The notes beneath the pieces were generated by a model. It searched no databases, had not been told where the DNA came from, and saw nothing but the letters and a program-made list of their open reading frames with translations. A stretch of DNA of 64,000 bases from Solirubrobacteraceae bacterium (GTDB lineage Bacteria > Actinomycetota > Thermoleophilia > Solirubrobacterales > Solirubrobacteraceae), in NCBI GenBank assembly GCA_023230855.1, contig JALNWQ010000003.1:124001-188000 (forward strand). Reading direction: 5' to 3'. Each line of letters starts with the position of its first letter. Position 1 is the first letter of the stretch. This document shows, in pieces, positions 35,700-43,738 of this stretch. A program made the translations under genes and the position numbers.

Positions 35700-35927
35700 T
35701 CAGGCGTCGACCTGGATCTCGTAGTCCTCGATCAGCGGGTTGGCCAGCAGCCGCTCGCAGATCGCCTCGAGCTCGGACGCGTCGTCGACGTCGAGCTCGA
35801 CGAGACGGCCGATCCGGACGTTGCTCGCCGGGGCGAACCCGAGCTGGGGCAGGGCCTGCTCGACCGCGGTGCCCTGCGGGTCGAGGATGCCGGCCTTGGG
35901 CCGGATGAGGATGCGGGCGTGGGGCAT
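35700..35927 (-). CDS. purS: FGAM synthase subunit PurS
   Basis: 75-aa protein that bridges PurQ and PurL. The family pattern is clear: ILIRPKAGILDPQGTAVE near the N-terminus, then GFAPASNVRIGRLVELDV and a closing NPLIEDYEIQV. AGGA 8 nt before the ATG. First gene of purS-purQ-purL. Full length for the family. Confidence 0.95.
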   Translation of the reverse strand: MPHARILIRPKAGILDPQGTAVEQALPQLGFAPASNVRIGRLVELDVDDASELEAICERLLANPLIEDYEIQVDA

Positions 35928-36031
35928 CGCGAGGGTCCTGGGTCGACGTCGAGGAGTCCGCGGCGCACGGGCGGCGACGCACGCCGGCGGAGCCGTGGAT
36001 CCTACCGACGCCCGCGGCCCGGGCCGGACCC

Positions 36032-36070
36032 GTGGCGGATGACGGTCGCTTCGCGGGCGCCGACCGCCAC
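36032..36070. repeat. 39-nt intergenic element, copy D
   Basis: Begins GTGGCGGAT and ends CCGCCAC over exactly 39 nt; shares TCGCGGGCGCC with copy C. It lies between purS and the epoxide-hydrolase-like gene. Confidence 0.6.
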
Positions 36071-36101
36071 GCGTGGCCCCGCCGCACGCCGACGGGCCGG
36101 A

Positions 36102-36509
36102 TCAGCCCGGCGGCCGCGGCGTCGCACTCGACAGGTCGAAGTACTCGGCCCAGTCGGTGATGCGTCCGCCTTCGACGACCATGACGCCGGCGATGCGGAC
36201 CGACACGATCAGGGTCCCGTCGTCCCGCCGCAGGTGGTCGACCCGCTCGGTGTGGACGACGTCGCCCGCCACCGCGGCCCGGACGGTGTCGACGTCGATC
36301 GTCGCCAGGCCCATCCGGTCGCGCATCCGCCGCAATAGCGCGACCGCCTCGTCCTGGCCATGCGTGACGGCCATCGGCCGTTGATCCCACCGTGCGCCGG
36401 GCGCGATCGTGTCGGTGAACGCCCGCAGCATCTCGTCGAACGACACCCCCCACCGGGCGACGAACCGCTCGACGACCTCCAGCGGGGCGGCCGGACCGCG
36501 ACCGCTCAC
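36102..36509 (-). CDS. limonene-1,2-epoxide hydrolase-like protein
   Basis: 135-aa single-domain protein of the NTF2/SnoaL fold. HTERVDHL supplies the Arg-x-Asp and ITDWAEYFD the final Asp of the limonene-epoxide-hydrolase triad, and VSVRIAGVMVVEGGRI matches the strand before it. It could open an epoxide or have only the fold. The GTG start overlaps the purC stop (GTGA), so it is co-translated with purC, a purine gene, for no obvious metabolic reason. Length normal for the family (about 130-150). Confidence 0.7.
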   Translation of the reverse strand: MSGRGPAAPLEVVERFVARWGVSFDEMLRAFTDTIAPGARWDQRPMAVTHGQDEAVALLRRMRDRMGLATIDVDTVRAAVAGDVVHTERVDHLRRDDGTLIVSVRIAGVMVVEGGRITDWAEYFDLSSATPRPPG

Positions 36510-37423
36510 GCCGAGGTCCGCTCCAGCCAGGCCGACAGCGGCTCGCCGGTGATCCGCTCGTAGGCCTCCTCGTACCGGTTCTGGGTGCCGGCGACGACGT
36601 CGGCGGGGATCTCGGGCGCCGGCGGAGTCTTGTCCCACCCGGACGACACGGCCCAGTCGCGGACGAACTGCTTGTCGAACGACGGCGGGGTCGATCCGAC
36701 CTCGAACCCGTCGGCGGGCCAGTACCGGGACGAGTCCGGGGTGAGCGCCTCGTCGCCGAGAACGAGCTCGCCGGTCGTCGGGTCCAGGCCGAACTCGAAC
36801 TTCGTGTCGGCGAGGATGACGCCGCGCTCCCGGGCGTGGTCGCGGGCGAACTCGTAGAGGGCCACGGACACCTCGCGGACGCGGGTGGCGAGCCGCTCGC
36901 CGCTGTCGAACAGGTCGGTGCCGGCGGCGACGGGCTCGAGGAGCTCGACCGACCGGGCGAAGTCGATCGCCTCGTCGTGCAGGCCCTGCTCGGCCTTCGT
37001 CGACGGGGTGAAGATCGGCACCGGCAGCTGCTGGCTCTCCTGCAGCGCGGCGGGCAGCTCGATCCCCGACACGCGACCGGTCTGCTGGTAGTCCTTCCAC
37101 CCCGACCCGGTGATGTGCCCGCGCACGATCGCCTCGATCGGGAGCATGTCGAGCTTGCGCACGACCACGCCGCGGCCGCGGGCCTCGTCCGGCACGCCGT
37201 CGGTGTACGACACGACGTGGTTCGACACGAGGTGCGTCGTCCGGTCGAACCAGAACGCCGACAGGCCGGTGAGCACCGCGCCCTTGCCGGGCACCGTGTT
37301 GGGGTGCACGACGTCGTACGTCGACACCCGGTCGCTGGCCACCAACAGCAGGCGGTCGCCGAGGTCGTAGATCTCGCGGACCTTGCCGCGGGCGAGGAGG
37401 GGGAGGTCCGAGAGGTGGCTCAC
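36506..37423 (-). CDS. purC: SAICAR synthetase (PurC)
   Basis: ATP-dependent joining of Asp to CAIR, giving SAICAR. 305 aa with GKVREIYDLGDRLLLVASDR at the N-terminus, PIEAIVRGHITGSGWKDYQ, and ILADTKFEFGLD late in the sequence. GTG 37423 is used: TAGCCT lies 8 nt upstream and no earlier in-frame start keeps the conserved LARGKVREIYD near the N-terminus. Somewhat longer than the 230-residue bacterial minimum, like plant/yeast/actinobacterial forms. Coupled to the epoxide-hydrolase-like gene. Confidence 0.95.
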   Translation of the reverse strand: MSHLSDLPLLARGKVREIYDLGDRLLLVASDRVSTYDVVHPNTVPGKGAVLTGLSAFWFDRTTHLVSNHVVSYTDGVPDEARGRGVVVRKLDMLPIEAIVRGHITGSGWKDYQQTGRVSGIELPAALQESQQLPVPIFTPSTKAEQGLHDEAIDFARSVELLEPVAAGTDLFDSGERLATRVREVSVALYEFARDHARERGVILADTKFEFGLDPTTGELVLGDEALTPDSSRYWPADGFEVGSTPPSFDKQFVRDWAVSSGWDKTPPAPEIPADVVAGTQNRYEEAYERITGEPLSAWLERTSA

Positions 37424-37431
37424 GGGTGCGC

Positions 37432-37437
37432 AGGCTA
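37432..37437 (-). promoter_or_regulatory. -10 element of purC (leaderless)
   Basis: TAGCCT on the minus strand, 8 nt before the GTG; it overlaps the last codon of the upstream gene. Confidence 0.5.
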
Positions 37438-38160
37438 GCGCGTGACGGTCGGCGTCCCGTGGTCGGCGACGTCGCGGTGGACGATCGCCAGCCGCCGCTG
37501 GAACTCCTTCATCTCGCGGTTCGCGCCCCACGCGGCGGGGAGCGCCCCGGCCACCGGGATCGCGCGCAGGCCGCGGGAGCGGAGCCCGGCCGCGGTGAAC
37601 CGGCGACGGATGCCGGGGAGCTGCCGCAGCCGCCACAGCAGGCGGAGCGTCGCCCACGGCGTCCAGCGCTCCGGCACCTGGCGGCGGACGAGGTCGCCGC
37701 CGCGGACCACGAGCTCGTCGAGGAGGGACCGGTCGGCGCGGCCGGTGGTGATCTCGACCGCCGCGGCGGAGTCGTCGAGGAGCTCCCACGCCACGAGCAC
37801 GTCGGCGGCGAGCTGCGCGTCGCTGCGCGGCTCGTCGAGGCGGTCGGCCTGGTCGACCGCCGCCCGGACCTGCTCGACGAAGCCGACGACCTCGGTCGGC
37901 ACGAGCCCGACCGGCCCGAGCGCCCCGGTGGCCGCCGCCCGCCACCGCACCCGTCGCCGCGCGACGACCGCGCGCCGCGTCCCCTCCCCCGGCCCGTGCT
38001 CGGCCCGCATGAGCCGCACGAGCTCGGTGAGCACCGCCTCGGGCACCCGCGGCAGCGTGGCGGTGTCGGTCCGCGGCCGCCACGCGGCGACGGCCCGCGA
38101 CGTCGCGGCGGCGAGGGCCGCGGACTCGCGCGGCGTGAGCGGCAGCAGCGGGGCGGGCAT
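37435..38160 (-). CDS. conserved-looking protein of unknown function
   Basis: 241-aa cytosolic protein, same strand as purC and 11 bp upstream of it. Mostly helical with Ala/Arg-rich surfaces; the C-terminal part (LPGIRRRFTAAGLRSRGLRAIP, then VAGALPAAWGANREMKEFQRR) recalls the end of EcsC-family proteins, but the evidence is weak. No catalytic motif, signal peptide or membrane helix seen. The ATG at 38160 is chosen; an upstream in-frame ATG lies in repeat DNA. Confidence 0.6.
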   Translation of the reverse strand: MPAPLLPLTPRESAALAAATSRAVAAWRPRTDTATLPRVPEAVLTELVRLMRAEHGPGEGTRRAVVARRRVRWRAAATGALGPVGLVPTEVVGFVEQVRAAVDQADRLDEPRSDAQLAADVLVAWELLDDSAAAVEITTGRADRSLLDELVVRGGDLVRRQVPERWTPWATLRLLWRLRQLPGIRRRFTAAGLRSRGLRAIPVAGALPAAWGANREMKEFQRRLAIVHRDVADHGTPTVTR

Positions 38161-38247
38161 ACCGCGCCAGGGTGGCAGATCGCCGGGCCGGGATCGACGC
38201 GGCCCGAGGTGTGGCAAGGCATCGGACCGTGGCGTGACGGCGGCGAC

Positions 38248-38361
38248 GATGTGACGAACCCCGCCGAACCCGGCGGCCTACGTCACAGTGCACGCCATGC
38301 CCGCCACGGGCGCCGACCACGATGCGACGAACCCCGCCGAACCCGGCGGCCTACGTCACAG
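38248..38361. repeat. two 41-bp stem-loop repeats
   Basis: Copies at 38248-38288 and 38321-38361 differ at one base. Each is a hairpin: GTGACG…CGTCAC outside and CCGCCG…CGGCGG inside with a short AACC loop. A degenerate relative of the 39-nt element (GTG…CGCCGACCAC) lies between them. They follow the purB stop and may terminate it. Confidence 0.75.
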
Positions 38362-38390
38362 CGTTCGACCGCCGACGCCCGGCCGCCCGC

Positions 38391-39707
38391 CTACAGCCCC
38401 GCGTCCGCGAGCCGACCGATGATCTCGTCGGCGTGGCGGGTGTAGTGGCCCAGGTCGAAGACGGCGTCCAGGTCGATGCCGGCGCAGCGGTCGTCGGCCT
38501 CGGCGAGCGAGCGCAGCGGGGTGCGGGTGTCCCACGCGCGCTGGGCGAGCTCCTGGGCGATCCGGTACGCGTCGTCGCGGACGAGGCCCGGCTTGGCGTC
38601 GGTGCCGTTGATGAGGGCGAGCAGCAGGCGCTGGCTGAACATCGCACCCGACGTGATGTCGAGGTTCTCGCGCATCCGGTCCTCGTGGACGACGAGGCCC
38701 GACACGACCCGGGTGGCGAGCGACTGCATGTAGTCCAGGGCGATCGTCGCGTCCGGCAGGATCACGCGCTCGGCGCCGGAGTGGCTGATGTCGCGCTCAT
38801 GCCACAGGGCGACGTTCTCCACCCCGGCCTGGGCGTAGCCGCGCAGCACGCGGGCCAGGCCGGTGATCCGCTCGGTCGTGATCGGGTTGCGCTTGTGCGG
38901 CATCGCCGACGAGCCCTTCTGGCCCTTCTTGAACGGCTCTTCCGCCTCGCGCACCTCGGTCCGCTGCAGGTGCCGGATCTCGGTCGCCAGGCGCTCCAGG
39001 CCCGCGCCGGCGAGGCTGATCGCCTGCAGCAGCTGGGCGTGACGGTCGCGCGGGATGACCTGCGTCGACACCGGCTCGCCCTGGAGCTCCAGGCCCTCCA
39101 GGACCTTCGCCTCGAACGCGGGGGACGTCGCCGCGTACGTGCCGACCGCGCCGGACAGCGCGCCGACGGCGACCTGGTCGAACGCCTCGGCGAGCCGCTG
39201 CGCGTTGCGGTCGGCCTCCAGGGCGAACCCGGCGAGCTTGATCCCGAACGTCGTCGGCTCGGCGTGCACGCCGTGGGTGCGGCCGGTGCAGACGGTGTGG
39301 ACGTGCTCGCGGGCCTTCGCGGCGAGCGCCTCGGCGACGTCCTGCGCACCCGCGACGACGATCTCGCCGGCCTTGCGCAGCTGCACCGCCAACGCGGTGT
39401 CGAGGACGTCGGACGACGTCAGGCCGAAGTGGATCCAACGCCCGCCGGGGCCGGCCGACGCGGAGAGGACGTCGACGAACGCGGCGACGTCGTGGTCGGT
39501 GACCTTCTCGCGCTCCTGGACCGCCTCGACGGTGAACGTCGCGGCGCGGATCGCGTCGAGGTCGTCGGCGGTCGGGCCGCCGCCGTCCAGGCCGTCGAGG
39601 ACGGTCAGCGCCTCGGCGGCGGCGACCTCGACCTGCCGCCACGACTCGAGCTTGGCCTGATCGGTCCAGACGGCGCCGATCTCGGGACGGGTGTAGCGCG
39701 GGATCAT
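38391..39707 (-). CDS. purB: adenylosuccinate lyase (PurB)
   Basis: Cleaves SAICAR and adenylosuccinate (two steps of purine synthesis). 438 aa. The fumarase-superfamily signature SSAMPHKRNP (about residues 260-269), the TSSDVLDTA motif and TGRTHGVHAEPTTFG are all present. The ATG has a GAGAAT hexamer 8 nt upstream, a weak leaderless-type -10. Downstream hairpin repeats end the unit. Confidence 0.96.
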   Translation of the reverse strand: MIPRYTRPEIGAVWTDQAKLESWRQVEVAAAEALTVLDGLDGGGPTADDLDAIRAATFTVEAVQEREKVTDHDVAAFVDVLSASAGPGGRWIHFGLTSSDVLDTALAVQLRKAGEIVVAGAQDVAEALAAKAREHVHTVCTGRTHGVHAEPTTFGIKLAGFALEADRNAQRLAEAFDQVAVGALSGAVGTYAATSPAFEAKVLEGLELQGEPVSTQVIPRDRHAQLLQAISLAGAGLERLATEIRHLQRTEVREAEEPFKKGQKGSSAMPHKRNPITTERITGLARVLRGYAQAGVENVALWHERDISHSGAERVILPDATIALDYMQSLATRVVSGLVVHEDRMRENLDITSGAMFSQRLLLALINGTDAKPGLVRDDAYRIAQELAQRAWDTRTPLRSLAEADDRCAGIDLDAVFDLGHYTRHADEIIGRLADAGL

Positions 39708-39763
39708 CGCGGCGGATTCTCGCGCAACCCGCGGTCGGCGGCCGGCCCGGCCCGGCCGCCCGA

Positions 39764-39769
39764 TACGTT
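39764..39769 (+). promoter_or_regulatory. -10 element of the malic enzyme gene
   Basis: TACGTT, 6 nt before the ATG (leaderless type). Confidence 0.5.
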
Positions 39770-39775
39770 CGGGGC

Positions 39776-41428
39776 ATGTCCCCGTCCGTCTTCCCGCAGA
39801 TCCTCGAGGATCCGCTCCGCAACCGCGGGACGGCGTTCACCGCCGATCAGCGGCGGGTGCTCGGGCTCGACGGGCTGCTGCCCCCGGCGATCGAGACGCT
39901 CGAGGACCAGGCGACGCGGGCGTGGGAGGTGTTCCGTCGGCGGCCGACGCCGCTGGACAAGTACGTCAACCTGCGCGAGCTGCGCGAGACGAACCTCGTC
40001 CTGTACTACCGGCTGCTCGTCGACCATCTCGAGGACGTGCTGCCGATCGTCTACACGCCGACGGTCGGCCTGGCGTGCCAGCGGTTCCACCGGATCTTCC
40101 GCCGCCCGCGCGGACTGACGCTGTCGTACCCCATGCGCGACCGGCTCCCGGAGCTCCTGCGCAACCGCCGCGAGCACGGGGTCGACGTCATCGTCGTCAC
40201 CGACGGCGAGCGGATCCTCGGCCTCGGCGACCAGGGCGCGGGCGGCCTCGGCATCCCGATCGGCAAGCTCGCGCTGTACACCGCGATCGGCGGGCTGGAC
40301 CCGCGCCGCACGCTCCCGATCGTCCTCGACGTCGGCACGAACAACGAGGAGCGCCTCGCCGATCCCGGGTACCTCGGCTGGCGTCACGAGCGGGTGACCG
40401 GGGCGGAGTACGACGACTTCGTCGAGCGGTTCGTCACCGCCGTCGAGGAGGAGCTGCCGCAGTCGCTCGTGCAGTGGGAGGACTTCGCCACCCACAACGC
40501 GCGGCCGATCCTCGACCGCTACCGCGACCGGATCTGCACGTTCAACGACGACATCCAGGGCACCGCCGCGGTCGCGCTCGGGGCGCTCATCGGGGCGACC
40601 CCGGCGGCCGGCATCCGCCTGCGCGACCACCGGATCGTCCTGCTCGGCGCGGGATCGGCGGCGATGGGCGTCGCCGACGAGATCCGTCACGCGCTGACCG
40701 CGGACGGCCTCGACGCGGACGAGGCGCGACGGCGGTTCTGGGTCGTCGACGTCGACGGGCTCCTCACCGAGGACCGCGACGACCTGACCCCGGAGCAGCG
40801 GACGTACGCGCGACCCGCCGGGGAGCGCTCACCGTCCGGGGACGCGTCTACCGGATCGGTGCTCCACGACGTCGTCCGCGTCGCCCGGCCGACCGCGCTC
40901 GTCGGCCTGTCGACCGCGCACGGCGCGTTCACCGAGCCGATCGTCCGCGAGATGGCCGCGCACACGACCCGGCCGATCGTCTTCCCGCTGTCCAACCCGA
41001 CGTCGAGCGCCGAGGCCGACCCCGTCGACCTGGACCGGTGGACCGACGGTCGCGCGCTCGTGGCGACCGGGTCGCCGTTCCCGCCGATCGAGCGCGACGG
41101 CCGCACGATCCCGGTGTCGCAGTCCAACAACGTCTACGTCTTCCCCGCCGTCGGCCTGGGCGTCGTGGCGTCGCAGGCCGCCCGGGTGACCGACGGGATG
41201 CTGCGCGCCGCGTCGACGGCGCTCGGGGCCCGGTCGCCGGCGCGCGGCACCCCCAACGCGCCGCTGCTGCCCCCGATCGCCGAGCTGCGCGACGTCGCCG
41301 GCGAGATCGCGCTCGCCGTCGCGTGCGCCGCGGTCGCCGACGGCGTCGCCCCGGAGCGGGACGCCGACGACCTGCGCCGCCGGATCGCCCGGTCACGGTG
41401 GGAGCCGGTGTACCCGGACGAGACCTGA
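39776..41428 (+). CDS. maeA: NAD-type malic enzyme (oxaloacetate-decarboxylating)
   Basis: Malate + NAD(P) to pyruvate + CO2 + NAD(P)H. 550 aa, the large bacterial/eukaryotic (SfcA/MaeA) form rather than the small MaeB. YTPTVGLACQRF, ILGLGDQGAGGLGIPIGKL, the TFNDDIQGTAAV metal-Asp motif and the nucleotide-binding LLGAGSAAMGV are all present; the conserved NPTS after PLS is at about residue 405. Divergent from purB with only the -10 region between. Confidence 0.94.
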   Translation: MSPSVFPQILEDPLRNRGTAFTADQRRVLGLDGLLPPAIETLEDQATRAWEVFRRRPTPLDKYVNLRELRETNLVLYYRLLVDHLEDVLPIVYTPTVGLACQRFHRIFRRPRGLTLSYPMRDRLPELLRNRREHGVDVIVVTDGERILGLGDQGAGGLGIPIGKLALYTAIGGLDPRRTLPIVLDVGTNNEERLADPGYLGWRHERVTGAEYDDFVERFVTAVEEELPQSLVQWEDFATHNARPILDRYRDRICTFNDDIQGTAAVALGALIGATPAAGIRLRDHRIVLLGAGSAAMGVADEIRHALTADGLDADEARRRFWVVDVDGLLTEDRDDLTPEQRTYARPAGERSPSGDASTGSVLHDVVRVARPTALVGLSTAHGAFTEPIVREMAAHTTRPIVFPLSNPTSSAEADPVDLDRWTDGRALVATGSPFPPIERDGRTIPVSQSNNVYVFPAVGLGVVASQAARVTDGMLRAASTALGARSPARGTPNAPLLPPIAELRDVAGEIALAVACAAVADGVAPERDADDLRRRIARSRWEPVYPDET

Positions 41429-41476
41429 GCGGCCCGCCGCCGGCCGCCGGCGAGCCGCGGACGGCGGCCGTCGAGA

Positions 41477-42088
41477 TCAACCGCGGCCCGGCAGTCCGCG
41501 CCTCGTCGCCAGGTACCAGGTGGCGACGGTGGCCGCGTCGACGATCTCGCCGCGGTCGATCATCGCGTCGAGCTCGTCCGGCGTCACGGCCAGCGGCACG
41601 ATGAGGCCCTCCTCCTCGGCCTCGGGCTGCGGCGGACCGGGTCGCAGGTCGGTGGCGAGGAACGCGGTGAACCGCTGGTCGGCCATCCCGGGCGCGAACG
41701 CCATCGCGCCGAGCCGCTCGAGCCGGCCGGCCTCGAATCCGGTCTCCTCGCGCAGCTCGGCCCGGGCGATCGCCGCGGGATCGACCCCGGGCGCGGGATC
41801 GCCGCCGTCGACGTGCACCGCGCCCTGGGGCAGCTCCCACGACCACGCGCCGAGCGGGTACCGGTCCTGCCCTACGAGGTGCACGCGCCGACCGTCCCAC
41901 GGCACGACGACCGCGGCGTGCGGCTTCATCACCACCGCGTAGATGCCCGGGTGGGCGGCGCCGTCCGGATCGGTCCGCTCGATCGCGTCCTCGCGCACGG
42001 TCATCCACGGGTTGCGGTACACCTCGCGCGTGCCGACGGTGACGATCGTCCGGGTCGGCCGCGGACGGGGTGCGTCGGAAGGGGCCAC
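41477..42088 (-). CDS. NUDIX hydrolase (ADP-ribose pyrophosphatase-like)
   Basis: 203 aa from GTG 42088. The Nudix box is split over GAVHVDG…ARAELREETGFEAG, with a loop insertion (GDPAPGVDPA) between the first Gly and REXXEE-type part; the metal-binding ELREETG is intact. The arrangement TVREDAIERTDPDG … YAVVMKP … VGQDRYPLGAWSWELPQGA matches ADP-ribose/NADH-type NUDIX enzymes. TACGGT lies 7 nt before this GTG, which decides the start. Exact substrate not deducible. Confidence 0.85.
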   Translation of the reverse strand: MAPSDAPRPRPTRTIVTVGTREVYRNPWMTVREDAIERTDPDGAAHPGIYAVVMKPHAAVVVPWDGRRVHLVGQDRYPLGAWSWELPQGAVHVDGGDPAPGVDPAAIARAELREETGFEAGRLERLGAMAFAPGMADQRFTAFLATDLRPGPPQPEAEEEGLIVPLAVTPDELDAMIDRGEIVDAATVATWYLATRRGLPGRG

Positions 42089-42095
42089 GACCGAC

Positions 42096-42101
42096 ACCGT
42101 A
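42096..42101 (-). promoter_or_regulatory. -10 element of the NUDIX gene
   Basis: TACGGT on the minus strand, 7 nt before GTG 42088 (leaderless type). Confidence 0.5.
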
Positions 42102-42175
42102 GTCGGGGAGGCGGCGGGGGCACGGGCGCGTCGGGGCCGGGCGGCCGCCGGGCCGGGCCGGGCCGGGCGGCGCCC

Positions 42176-42214
42176 GTGGCGGATCCTGCCCGCCTCGCGG
42201 GCGCCATCCGCCAC
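42176..42214. repeat. 39-nt intergenic element, copy C
   Basis: Perfect GTGGCGGAT / ATCCGCCAC ends; the centre also self-pairs (GCCCGC / GCGGGC), so this copy folds as one near-continuous stem. Between divergent NUDIX and hydrolase genes. Confidence 0.75.
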
Positions 42215-42352
42215 GCGGCCCGGAGGCACCACGCTGCGCCCAGCGGCCACCGTCGGCGGACCCCGACGTCCGTCCACCGTCCAGCGCGTCGCGGACGCAC
42301 CCATCAACCGAACGTCCGTCCGGTTCGTTCCCACGCGGTCCGGGCCCGCGAG

Positions 42353-42358
42353 TACGGT
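42353..42358 (+). promoter_or_regulatory. -10 element of the alpha/beta hydrolase gene
   Basis: TACGGT, 6 nt before the second of two adjacent ATG codons (42365), which favours that start (leaderless type). Confidence 0.5.
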
Positions 42359-42364
42359 CGGATG

Positions 42365-43264
42365 ATGATCCGTGCACTCCCCCATCCGGGCGCCGGCGGA
42401 GATCCGATCCGCGAGCGACTAGTCGTCCACGCGGGGGTGCGCACCCGCCAGCTGCGGGTGGAGGGCGCGGGGCCACCGGTCCTCCTGCTGCACGGGTACA
42501 CCGACTCCGCCGACACGTGGAGGCCGCTCCTGCGCAGCCTCCACGCTCGTGGCCGGGCGGCGATCGCCGTCGACATGCCCGGTCACGGCCACGCCGACCC
42601 GCCCAAGCCGACGGCGGTCCTGCCGCAGCTGCGCCGGTTCGCGACGGCGTTCGCCCAGGACCACCCCGGGTCGATCCTCACCGGCAACTCGCTCGGCGGC
42701 CTGTCGGCGCTCCTCGCCGGCGAGGAGCAGGGGCTGCCCGTCCGTGGGCTCGTGCCGATCGGCCCGGCCGGGCTGGGCTACCAGCCGTGGTTCTTCGCCA
42801 TGCGGCACCTCATCACCCCGGCGCTCATCGCCGGGTCGACGTTGCCGGCGGCCACCGCGCGGCTGGCGGTGTCGCGGGTGTTCGGATCGATCGCCGCGCA
42901 GCATCCGATCCCACCCGAGGTCGTGCGCCACTACGCGTCGCACTTCCGCGACCGCAAGCGCGTCCGCGGGTTCATGACGATGGTCCACCGGCTGCAGGAC
43001 GAGGGCATGCCCGGGTGCCTCGACGTCGCCCGGATCGAGGCCCCGATCCTCATCCTCTGGGGCCGCCACGACTGGCTCGTCCCCCCGGCCGGCGCCAAGC
43101 TCATCCGCGAGGTGCGACCGGACGCCGAGCTCGAGGTGTGGGAGGACTGCGGTCACTGCCCCCAGCTCGAGGTCCCCGACCGCATGGCCGACCGGATCGG
43201 CCGCTTCGTCGACGCCGTCGACGCCGCACCGATGGCCGCCCCGCCCCTCGCCGTCGCGGCCTGA
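42365..43264 (+). CDS. alpha/beta-fold hydrolase
   Basis: 299-aa serine hydrolase, probably cytosolic. LLLHGYTDSADTW is the oxyanion strand-loop, GNSLGG (about residue 115) the nucleophile elbow, GRHDWLVPP the Asp and CGHCPQLE the His. The cap domain lies around residues 140-200. Substrate unknown; the arrangement is that of esterases, haloalkane-dehalogenase relatives or ring-cleavage hydrolases. ATG 42362 is an alternative start one codon earlier. Confidence 0.87.
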   Translation: MIRALPHPGAGGDPIRERLVVHAGVRTRQLRVEGAGPPVLLLHGYTDSADTWRPLLRSLHARGRAAIAVDMPGHGHADPPKPTAVLPQLRRFATAFAQDHPGSILTGNSLGGLSALLAGEEQGLPVRGLVPIGPAGLGYQPWFFAMRHLITPALIAGSTLPAATARLAVSRVFGSIAAQHPIPPEVVRHYASHFRDRKRVRGFMTMVHRLQDEGMPGCLDVARIEAPILILWGRHDWLVPPAGAKLIREVRPDAELEVWEDCGHCPQLEVPDRMADRIGRFVDAVDAAPMAAPPLAVAA

Positions 43265-43351
43265 CCCGCACGGGGCGGGCGGTCACCCGGGCCCCGCGGC
43301 CCGACGGCCGTCCGGCCCCGCCCTCCTCGTCCCGCCGCCCTGCCCGTCCGG

Positions 43352-43420
43352 CCGGCCCCGCCCGACCGGTCGCCCCGCTCCTCCGGCCGCCCCGCCCGCC
43401 CGGCCCCGCCCGACCGGTCG
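43352..43420. repeat. 21-bp direct repeat pair
   Basis: CCGGCCCCGCCCGACCGGTC followed by G occurs at 43352-43372 and 43400-43420 in the gap between the hydrolase and the next small gene. The surrounding 43265-43440 is a simple C/G-rich, Arg/Pro-coding-like stretch with no gene seen. Confidence 0.5.
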
Positions 43421-43426
43421 TCCCCG

Positions 43427-43432
43427 CATACT
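43427..43432 (+). promoter_or_regulatory. candidate -10 of the 70-aa gene
   Basis: CATACT, 8 nt before the ATG at 43441; weaker than the TANNNT boxes elsewhere. Confidence 0.35.
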
Positions 43433-43440
43433 CCACGGCG

Positions 43441-43653
43441 ATGACGCGCGCCGACCGCACCGCCGACGACCCGCCGTTCGACGTGCCGGACGCGATCGCC
43501 GCGCTCGGGCCCGGCGTCGCCGACGACGTGCGACGGCTCGTCCACGAGGCCCGGGCGCGGCAGGCCGACGAGATCGCGTCGTCGCTCGAGCAGGCGCTCG
43601 TCGTCGTCCCCCGTCCCGCCCGTCCGCTCGTCCGCAAGGTCGTCCTGGGATGA
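43441..43653 (+). CDS. small acidic protein of unknown function (70 aa)
   Basis: Helical protein (PDAIAALGPGVADDVRRLVHEARARQADEIASSLEQAL) ending in a basic/hydrophobic RPLVRKVVLG. Its stop overlaps an ATG (ATGAGCG) that is duplicated ahead of the next gene, so the two genes were probably once directly coupled. Codon use is normal for the genome. No family recognised. Confidence 0.6.
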   Translation: MTRADRTADDPPFDVPDAIAALGPGVADDVRRLVHEARARQADEIASSLEQALVVVPRPARPLVRKVVLG

Positions 43654-43738
43654 GCGTCCCCGCGCCCCACCCGCTCGTTGGGATGAGCGTCCCCCCGCAC
43701 CGCCCGCTCGTACGGACGGTCGTCGTCGGATGAGCGCC
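43621..43738. repeat. 81-bp-period partial duplication of a gene junction
   Basis: Positions 43621-43657 (end of the 70-aa gene) reappear at 43702-43738 with a few changes, and a third short GGGATGAGCGTCCCC copy lies at 43680-43694. Translated, RPLVRKVVLG-stop and RPLVRTVVVG-stop correspond. Confidence 0.7.
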
